Origin: Bacillota bacterium
GTDB taxonomy: Bacteria > Bacillota > Clostridia > Oscillospirales > Acutalibacteraceae
DNA length: 27,640 bases
Assembly: GCA_023412845.1 (NCBI GenBank)
Contig: JAEZRH010000121.1
Coordinates: 1 to 27,640 of the forward strand
Direction of reading: 5' to 3'
The notes beneath the pieces are model-generated. The model was not told where the DNA came from. It ran no database searches and saw nothing but the letters and a program-made list of their open reading frames with translations. Position numbers and translations under genes: made by a program. Of this stretch, positions 22,101-27,640 are shown piece after piece (position 1 is the stretch's first letter; every line of letters begins with the position of its first letter).

Positions 22101-22129
22101 CCGCCGTGATAAAAATTTAATCACGGCGG
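22101..22129 (-). terminator. intrinsic terminator of the TetR-gene transcript
   Basis: A perfect 10-bp stem (CCGCCGTGAT at 22101-22110 with ATCACGGCGG at 22120-22129) is followed on the minus strand by TTTTGTTGTTT. It separates the isochorismatase-TetR unit from ohyA. Confidence 0.87.
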
Positions 22130-22145
22130 AAGGATTGTAAAAACT

Positions 22146-22730
22146 TTAATCATCCGGCCCGGTTTGATGGGTCCGATCGGTCCGGTACTTGTTCAGGGCG
22201 CGCGTGACGTCCCCGTGGATGAGGGTGCTCAGGCGGTCGATAATCCGCTGCGGGTCCTCTTTCATCCCGTTTTTGATCCAGTCGAGCATAAGGCCCACGA
22301 ACGCGAATTTGTAGAAATCGGCGATGAACTTCTTGTCCTCCTGCCGCACCTGCATGCCCGCGGCCTTTTCCTCCACCACGCCGATGAGCAGGCCGTACGT
22401 GAGCCTGTACAGGTAAAGCTCCACCTGCTCGCGGCTGACCGAGTGGTAAACGTTCATGATGAACGGCCTGTTTTCCTGCACGGCCTCGAAAATCTGCAAA
22501 AAGCCCTGCTGCCAGGTGCCGTAGGTCTTTTTGCCGTCGAGGGCTTTCGCCGCGTCCTCCACGCAGGACCATTCCACAAGGTCGTAGATATCCTTGAAGT
22601 GGTAGTAGAACGTCATGCGGCTGATGCCGCAGTCCTCGGCGATATCCGCGATCGTGATCTTGTCCAGAGGTTTTTTGAGCAGCAGCTTCTTGAGCGACTC
22701 CTCCAACGCCCGTTTCGTGGTCTGTGACAT
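22146..22730 (-). CDS. TetR/AcrR family transcriptional regulator
   Basis: The 194-residue regulator has an N-terminal helix-turn-helix (ITIADIAEDCGISRMTFYYH, residues 25-44, then FKDIYDLVEW) and a helical ligand domain of the DhaS/TetR_C_8 type. I chose the ATG at 22730 because AAAGGA lies 9 nt upstream and the product begins just ahead of the DNA-binding domain; the open frame continues upstream but without family similarity. It lies between an isochorismatase-like gene (44 bp upstream, probably the same transcript) and ohyA (downstream, own promoter). It is a plausible sensor of fatty acids or their products controlling ohyA, which is inference from adjacency. Confidence 0.88.
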   Translation of the reverse strand: MSQTTKRALEESLKKLLLKKPLDKITIADIAEDCGISRMTFYYHFKDIYDLVEWSCVEDAAKALDGKKTYGTWQQGFLQIFEAVQENRPFIMNVYHSVSREQVELYLYRLTYGLLIGVVEEKAAGMQVRQEDKKFIADFYKFAFVGLMLDWIKNGMKEDPQRIIDRLSTLIHGDVTRALNKYRTDRTHQTGPDD

Positions 22731-22774
22731 GGACCCCCGTCCTTTCCGGAAAAGCAGATGTTTTGCCGCGGCCG

Positions 22775-23314
22775 TCAGCCGGGCGTCCCCATTTCCTCGA
22801 CGGCTTCCCTGACCGGCACGACCTCGGCAAACCTGCCGTTCCAGATTTTCCGCTCGTAGAATTCCACCAGCTTTTCGCCGGAGAGATATTCGTTTCCGAA
22901 GGTTGTCGTCGCGCCGGAAGGAACGACCAGGGAAAAGCCGTATTCGAAAGCCGCCTTGCACGTTGCGTCGATGCAGTATTCCGTCTGCATTCCCGCGAGG
23001 AAAACGCGGGATATGCCCCTGCCGTCAAGATAATCTTTCAGTCCGGTGGATTTGAAGACGCTGTTGTAAGTCTTGTCGAATATCCTTTCGCCCGGCTCCG
23101 GAGATACGGCGTGATGGATCCGCCAGCCCGGCGTGCCCGCCTCCAGCTCGTCCCCCGCGCCGCCGTCATGCCGGACATAGACGACCTCCACGCCGTTCCC
23201 GCGGGCGGCGGCGAGAAGCTGCTGCAGATCCCCGAGGAACTCCCGCTCGCGGTACGGATGGCCCTCCAGCAAAGCTTCCTGAACGTCTACGACCAGCAAT
23301 GCCGTTTTGTGCAT
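22775..23314 (-). CDS. isochorismatase-like cysteine hydrolase
   Basis: The 179-residue Rossmann-like cysteine hydrolase has the family triad Asp10 (LVVDVQEA), Lys81 (FDKTYNSVF) and Cys114 (GMQTEYCIDATC), with the expected cis-peptide region just before the cysteine. Members hydrolyse amides or ureido compounds (nicotinamidase- or ureidoacrylate-like); the substrate here cannot be named. AAGGAGA lies about 7 nt before the ATG. A sigma-A promoter lies at 23348-23376, and the TetR gene follows 44 bp downstream. Confidence 0.88.
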   Translation of the reverse strand: MHKTALLVVDVQEALLEGHPYREREFLGDLQQLLAAARGNGVEVVYVRHDGGAGDELEAGTPGWRIHHAVSPEPGERIFDKTYNSVFKSTGLKDYLDGRGISRVFLAGMQTEYCIDATCKAAFEYGFSLVVPSGATTTFGNEYLSGEKLVEFYERKIWNGRFAEVVPVREAVEEMGTPG

Positions 23315-23347
23315 ATCGGTTCTCCTTTTGCATCGTTTTGTATCCCG

Positions 23348-23376
23348 ATTCTAACACCCTGCGCCGGAAAAATCAA
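23348..23376 (-). promoter_or_regulatory. sigma-A promoter of the isochorismatase-TetR unit
   Basis: Minus strand TTGATT (23376-23371), a 17-nt spacer and TAGAAT (23353-23348) predict a start near 23341 and a leader of about 27 nt. Confidence 0.75.
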
Positions 23377-23442
23377 CGTTCCCGCCGGAAACGCCCGCCC
23401 GCCGATAATTTATGGAAAGGCTCTTTATATTTTCTCGGAATA

Positions 23443-23451
23443 TGGTAAAAT
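23443..23451 (+). promoter_or_regulatory. extended -10 promoter of the DUF6056 gene
   Basis: TGGTAAAAT (23443-23451) is a TGN-extended -10 with only an AT-rich, weak -35 (CTTTAT). It is divergent from the isochorismatase promoter about 70 bp to the left. Confidence 0.5.
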
Positions 23452-23476
23452 GGATTTCTGAAAAGAGGCCCGAAAC

Positions 23477-24985
23477 ATGGAGAAAAAAGGATTTTCAGGC
23501 TCAAAGCTGTTCCCGGTCTTCGTCTTTGCCGCAATCGCCTTTCTGATGTCGCTGCTTCCGCTTTTCCTGATCGCTGGATACGACCACCCTTCCGCGGACG
23601 ATTTCTCCTATGGGCTGCAAACGTCGCAGGCCTGGGCTGCGACCGGCTCCGCCGCCCGCGTGCTCTCCGCCGCCTTCCAAACCGTGCGCGACACCTATTT
23701 CACCTGGCAGGGGTCTTTCTCGGGCGTTTTCATGATGGCCGTGCAGCCCGCCGTTTTCGGCGAAAAGCTGTATTTTCTGACGCCGCTGCTCGTCCTGCCG
23801 CTTTTTCTGCTGGGGACCCTTTTCCTTGCGAAGGTCCTTTTGAGGGACTGCCTCGGGGCAGACCGGTACGGTTTCCTCATCATCGGTTTCGCCGTGGCCG
23901 CCATGTCGCTCAACTTTCTGCCCTCCGCCGTGGAGGGCGTCTACTGGTATAACGGGGCGGTCTACTACACCGGTTTTTATTCGCTGTCGCTGATCGTTTT
24001 CGGGTTCGTGCTCCGGCTTTATCTTGCGAAAAGCCGGAAAGCCGTAATCGGCGATTCCGTTTTCGTCGTCCTCTTTTCCTTCCTGCTGGGCGGCAGCAAT
24101 TATACGACCGCGCTCGTCACGGCGCTTGTGCTGGCCGTGCTGACCGCCGTCGGTTTCCTTCGCGGAAAAAAGCTGCGCGCAGCGGCCGCCGCCGCTGCGA
24201 CGTTCGCCGACCTTGCCGCGCTCGCCGTCAGCGTCGCGGCGCCAGGCAACGCCGTGCGGAAAAGCGATTTCGCCAATACCCCGACCGCCTCCGCCGCCGT
24301 TCTGCGGTCCTTCAAAACGGCGCTGGTTTTCATCGGCCAGTGGACCTCTCCCCCCGTGATCGTCTGCCTGATCTTCCTTCTCCCGATCGTCTACCGGACC
24401 GTGAGGGCGTCGGAGTTTTCGTTCCGGTTCCCGCTTCTGGTGCCGCTCGTCTCCTTCTGCATCTTCTCGGCCCAGTTCGCCCCGCCGATCTACGCGTTGG
24501 GGAATCCCGGGCCCGCGCGGCTTCTGGACATCGTCTATTACAGCTACTATCTCCTTCTGCTCGTCAATCTGTTTTACCTGACCGGCTGGCTCGCAAAGCA
24601 GCTCCGCGGCCAAGACACCGGCGCCGCGGAAGAAAGCGTCTATCGGCGTCTTTGCCGCCTTGCGGGGAAATACACGGTTCCTCTGCTTCTGTGCTTCACC
24701 GTGCTGTTCGCCGCGGCATGCGTCGGCTCGAACCGCTTTGGCACGATCACCTGCGTCAGCACCGCGGAATCGCTGAAAAGCGGACAGGCGGCGGAATACG
24801 GCAGGGAAGCGAACCTCCGGTCGGCGGCATATCTGGGCTCGAAGCGGAAGAACGTCGTCGTGAACAAATTCTCGGTGAAGCCGTACGCGCTGTATTTTAA
24901 TGATATCGAAAGCGCTCCCTCCAACTGGCGGAATCTTGCAATCGCCAAATACTACGGCCTGAAATCGGTGATCAGGAAAAAATAG
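23477..24985 (+). CDS. DUF6056-like polytopic membrane protein, possible GT-C-type glycosyltransferase
   Basis: The 502-residue protein has about ten membrane helices. After the first helix an exposed loop carries HPSADDFSYG, the acidic pair typical of GT-C-fold glycosyltransferases at this position. The C-terminal 90 residues (from about 410) lie outside the last helix and are soluble. From memory the layout matches DUF6056, proteins linked to cell-surface glycan or O-antigen-type modification; the exact activity is unknown. The ATG at 23477 has AGAGG upstream. It is monocistronic: its own promoter and a terminator 14 bp after the stop. Confidence 0.75.
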   Translation: MEKKGFSGSKLFPVFVFAAIAFLMSLLPLFLIAGYDHPSADDFSYGLQTSQAWAATGSAARVLSAAFQTVRDTYFTWQGSFSGVFMMAVQPAVFGEKLYFLTPLLVLPLFLLGTLFLAKVLLRDCLGADRYGFLIIGFAVAAMSLNFLPSAVEGVYWYNGAVYYTGFYSLSLIVFGFVLRLYLAKSRKAVIGDSVFVVLFSFLLGGSNYTTALVTALVLAVLTAVGFLRGKKLRAAAAAAATFADLAALAVSVAAPGNAVRKSDFANTPTASAAVLRSFKTALVFIGQWTSPPVIVCLIFLLPIVYRTVRASEFSFRFPLLVPLVSFCIFSAQFAPPIYALGNPGPARLLDIVYYSYYLLLLVNLFYLTGWLAKQLRGQDTGAAEESVYRRLCRLAGKYTVPLLLCFTVLFAAACVGSNRFGTITCVSTAESLKSGQAAEYGREANLRSAAYLGSKRKNVVVNKFSVKPYALYFNDIESAPSNWRNLAIAKYYGLKSVIRKK

Positions 24986-24998
24986 AGCGATATTATTC

Positions 24999-25024
24999 AA
25001 AGGCGCCCCTGCGGGACGCCTTTT
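24999..25024 (+). terminator. intrinsic terminator of the DUF6056 gene
   Basis: AAAGGCG (24999-25005) pairs with CGCCTTT (25017-25023), with CCC/GGG inside across one mismatch, and TTTT follows. It lies 14 bp after the stop. Confidence 0.75.
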
Positions 25025-25134
25025 CCATTTCCGGAGGCGGCCGCACTTTCCTCCGAGCTACGGCCCGGCGGTGCCCATCCTCTGAAAAGGTAAACGCACC
25101 CCGTGAAATGCCGAAGCGCGTTTGCGTCTTTTTA

Positions 25135-25143
25135 TGCTATAAT
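25135..25143 (+). promoter_or_regulatory. extended -10 promoter of the PHP-UvrD gene
   Basis: ATGCTATAAT with -10 TATAAT at 25138-25143 is preceded by TGC. No clear -35 was seen. The start near 25150 gives a leader of about 29 nt. Confidence 0.6.
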
Positions 25144-25178
25144 GAGGACAATCCCACAAGAAAACGCAGGTGTTCGTC

Positions 25179-27640
25179 ATGTTCGTCGCCGATTTTCATA
25201 TCCATTCCAGATATTCCAGAGCCACCAGCAAAGACTGCGTGCCCGAAATGCTCGAGCTTTGGGCGCGGCGCAAGGGCCTAGGCCTGCTCGGGACCGGGGA
25301 CTTCACCCACCCGGCCTGGCGGGAGGAATTGAGGGAAAAACTGGTTCCCGCCGAGGACGGGCTTTATACCCTCAAGGACGAATTCCGCCGGGAGAGCGAC
25401 ACCGCGGGGACTCTCCCGAAACCCAGGTTCCTGGTCTCCGGCGAGATCAGCTCCATCTACAAAAAGGATGGAAAGGTGCGGAAAATACATAACCTGATCC
25501 TCCTCCCCAGCCTGGAAAGCGCCGAAGCCCTTTCGCACAGGCTCGAAGCCATCGGCGGCAACCTGCACTCCGACGGCAGGCCGATTCTTGGCCTCGACAG
25601 CAGGGACCTCCTCGAGATCACGCTGGACGCGTGCCCCGACGCCGTTTTCATCCCCGCGCACATCTGGACGCCGCATTTTTCGCTGTTCGGCGCCTACTCC
25701 GGCTTCGACGCCATCGAGGAATGCTTCGGGGACCTGACGGGCAATATCCATGCGCTTGAGACCGGGCTTTCCTCCGATCCGCCGATGAACTGGCGCATCT
25801 CCGCGCTGGACCGCTTCACGCTGGTCTCGAACTCGGACGCCCACTCCCCGGCAAACCTCGCGCGGGAGGCGAACCTTTTCGACACCGGGCTTTCTTATCC
25901 GCACATCTCACAGGCGCTCCGGAGCCGGGACACGGGGGAATTTGCCGGCACAATCGAATTTTTCCCGGAGGAGGGGAAGTACCACTACGACGGCCACCGC
26001 AACTGCGGAGTCTGCCTGAAACCGTCGGACACCGAAGCCGCCGGGGGCGTCTGCCCCGTGTGCGGCGGCAGAATCACGGTCGGGGTGCTCCACCGGGCGG
26101 AGTCGCTGGCGGACCGGGAGGAGGGCTTTGTTCCCCCATCGGCCAAACGCTTTGAAAGCCTCATCCCCCTGCGCGAGGTGATCGCGGCTTCCACCGGCCT
26201 TTCCGCCGTGGGTAAAAAGGTGCAGGAACGGTACGGCGAACTGCTCCGCAGCCTGGGCCCGGAGCTTTATATCCTCCGCGAGGCGCGGCCCGGAGACATC
26301 GAGTCTGCGGCCGGCCCGCTGGTGGCCGAGGGCATCCGCAGGCTCCGGGCCGGGAAGGTCACGGTGCTGCCCGGATATGACGGAGAATACGGAAAAATAA
26401 AGATTCTGGATGAGGAGGAGATCGGTCGGCTCTCCGGCCAGCTGTACTTTTTCAGCGGCGGGCCGAAGGAAGGCACGGCTAAAAACGCGCGGAAACGGAG
26501 AGAGCCCGTCAAAGCCGCCATGCCGAAGCAGGAGGACCCGCACGCCCCGGAAAAAGACGCCGCTGCGGCGCAGACCGCCGGCCCCGACGCATTCGCCGTG
26601 CTGAACCCGGAGCAGCGCGAAGCCGTATCCGCCGCCGGACCCGCCGTGGCGGTGATCGCCGGGCCAGGCACCGGCAAGACGAAGACGCTCGTGAGCCGGA
26701 TCGTCCATCTAGTGCGGGAAGGCGGCGTAGCCCCGTCGCAAATCACCGCCGTCACCTTCACCAACCGCGCGGCGGATGAAATGCGTTCCCGTCTCGCCGT
26801 GTATCTCGGCGGCGTACGGACCGCCGGGGCCGTACGTATCGGGACGTTCCACTCCATCTGCCTGCGTCTTCTTTCCGGAGAAAACGGGAAGGCGGTCCCC
26901 ACCATCCTTTCTGAACAGGACGCGCTGTCCGTCGTCGCGGATCTCCTGAAAGACCTGCGGCTCAAGGCGTCCCCGCGGGACGTTTTGAAGGGGATCTCGC
27001 TCGCCAAAAGCGGCGTGCGGCCGCCGGAGGGCGCGGAGGTCCCCGCGGGGGTCTTCGACCGGTACTGCGCGCAGCTTTCGCGGTACGGTGTGCTGGATTA
27101 CGACGACATCCTGCTGAACGCGCTCAGGCTGTTTGAGGGCGGAAGCCTTGGGACCCGGGAGGAGAAAAAACTTCTGAAGGGCTTTTCCCATCTCCTCGTG
27201 GACGAATTTCAGGACATCAACCCCGTCCAATACCGCCTGATCCGGGCATGGGGCAAAAACAACGCGGGGATTTTCGTCATCGGGGACCCGGACCAGGCCA
27301 TTTACGGCTTCCGCGGATCGGATTCCCGCTGTTTCGAAAAGTTCTTTGCGGATTATCCGGAAACGCGGAAGGTGCGTCTCACGCGGAATTACCGCTCGAC
27401 GCCCGAAATCCTCGGATGCGCCGGATCCGTTCTGGCGGAGCAGGGCGCCGCGGAACCACCCCTGAACGCCCGGCGGGAAAGCGGCGCCCGGGTCCGCCTT
27501 CTGGAAGCGGACGGCGACCTGCCGGAAGGGATCTTCATCGCCAAGGAGATCGGCCGGATGGTCGGCGGGATCGATATGCTCGACGCGCGCGCGCCGTCCC
27601 CGCCCGGGGGGGCGGGGCCCGGGCGGGGGCGGGGGGGGGG
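25179..27640 (+). CDS. PHP-domain/zinc-ribbon/UvrD-helicase fusion, 3' partial
   Basis: The first about 820 codons are present; the frame runs off the window. The N-terminus is a PHP/TIGR00375-type domain (residues 1-270) with metal motifs FHIHSRYSRA (His7, His9), TGDFTHP, GEISS, PAHIWTPHF and SNSDAHSP. A C4 zinc ribbon follows (Cys276/Cys279, Cys292/Cys295). After a charged linker (about 425-475) comes a superfamily 1 helicase with Walker A GPGTGKT (495-501), motif Ia AVTFTNRAADEM, Walker B DEFQD (675-679), motif III GDPDQAIYGFRGSD and motif IV LTRNYRSTPEIL. Motifs V and VI lie beyond the end. This fusion architecture is known in Clostridia but its substrate is not. The ribosome site is weak (AGGTG). 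The last about 50 bases are suspect, so the final residues should be ignored. Confidence 0.88.
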   Translation, partial: MFVADFHIHSRYSRATSKDCVPEMLELWARRKGLGLLGTGDFTHPAWREELREKLVPAEDGLYTLKDEFRRESDTAGTLPKPRFLVSGEISSIYKKDGKVRKIHNLILLPSLESAEALSHRLEAIGGNLHSDGRPILGLDSRDLLEITLDACPDAVFIPAHIWTPHFSLFGAYSGFDAIEECFGDLTGNIHALETGLSSDPPMNWRISALDRFTLVSNSDAHSPANLAREANLFDTGLSYPHISQALRSRDTGEFAGTIEFFPEEGKYHYDGHRNCGVCLKPSDTEAAGGVCPVCGGRITVGVLHRAESLADREEGFVPPSAKRFESLIPLREVIAASTGLSAVGKKVQERYGELLRSLGPELYILREARPGDIESAAGPLVAEGIRRLRAGKVTVLPGYDGEYGKIKILDEEEIGRLSGQLYFFSGGPKEGTAKNARKRREPVKAAMPKQEDPHAPEKDAAAAQTAGPDAFAVLNPEQREAVSAAGPAVAVIAGPGTGKTKTLVSRIVHLVREGGVAPSQITAVTFTNRAADEMRSRLAVYLGGVRTAGAVRIGTFHSICLRLLSGENGKAVPTILSEQDALSVVADLLKDLRLKASPRDVLKGISLAKSGVRPPEGAEVPAGVFDRYCAQLSRYGVLDYDDILLNALRLFEGGSLGTREEKKLLKGFSHLLVDEFQDINPVQYRLIRAWGKNNAGIFVIGDPDQAIYGFRGSDSRCFEKFFADYPETRKVRLTRNYRSTPEILGCAGSVLAEQGAAEPPLNARRESGARVRLLEADGDLPEGIFIAKEIGRMVGGIDMLDARAPSPPGGAGPGRGRGG
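27590..27640. other. G-rich low-complexity end, probable assembly or read artefact
   Basis: From about 27590 the sequence becomes nearly pure G and C (GCGCGCGCC, then mixed C and G runs), ending in ten consecutive G. The helicase frame is sensible up to GGIDMLDA and then becomes Pro/Gly/Arg repeats. A contig end supported by poly-G reads fits better than biology. Confidence 0.75.

Noticed and set aside
23501..25000. Minus-strand open frame of 499 codons opposite the DUF6056 gene
   Set aside because: Charged low-complexity translation; the plus frame has coherent membrane helices and expression signals.

Overview
The window looks like chromosomal DNA of a fairly GC-rich, low-oxygen Gram-positive bacterium, most likely a Clostridia member of the Oscillospirales (Ruminococcaceae-like). 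The evidence is AGGAGG-type ribosome sites throughout, sigma-A promoters with a recurring TGCTATAAT extended -10, a TPP riboswitch driving an ECF-type thiamine transporter (ThiT), rubrerythrin, DUF975 and DUF6323/DUF6179-like proteins. The taxonomic call is inference. No tRNA, rRNA, insertion sequence, prophage or CRISPR array was found. The right end decays into a G-rich tract that looks like a contig-end artefact.

Layout. 1-1320 is an AT-richer accessory patch on the minus strand. It holds a secreted protein with a glycine-rich hydrophobic core and a four-helix membrane protein, behind a long structured leader and an ECF-sigma-like promoter. 1337-4104 (minus) carries a MalY/PatB-type C-S lyase/aminotransferase, a HAD phosphatase and a DUF975 membrane protein. 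4217-7414 (minus) is the branched-chain amino acid operon ilvB-ilvN-ilvC, with a strong promoter showing that the first ATG of ilvB is probably not its start. 7538-9215 (minus) carries a VTT/TVP38 membrane protein and endonuclease IV (nfo). 9398-10380 (minus) is the thiT unit: promoter, TPP riboswitch, attenuator, gene, and a long 3' UTR with a possible pseudoknot. 10352-11411 (minus) is a HAD phosphatase and an FlK-like thioesterase.

A divergent promoter pair near 11.5 kb starts the plus-strand run DUF1624 membrane acyltransferase, GNAT acetyltransferase, tex and ychF, followed by rubrerythrin under its own promoter with a Fur-family operator. 17123-18293 (minus) holds two overlapping genes of unknown function (DUF6179/DUF6323-like). 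Their promoter faces an opposing promoter that should make a roughly 110-nt antisense RNA. 18737-19354 is a divergent pair of HMA-fold proteins: CopZ, and a paralogue that has lost both metal-binding cysteines. 19666-20183 is a glycosyltransferase remnant. 20241-23314 (minus) has oleate hydratase, a TetR regulator and an isochorismatase-like hydrolase. 23477 to the end (plus) has a DUF6056 membrane protein and the first 800-odd codons of a PHP/zinc-ribbon/UvrD helicase fusion.

Most of the window is housekeeping. The best candidates for undescribed biology are the secreted/membrane protein pair at the left edge, the face-to-face promoters and antisense RNA at 18.3-18.5 kb with the uncharacterised DUF pair, the cysteine-less CopZ paralogue, and the possible pseudoknot in the thiT 3' UTR.
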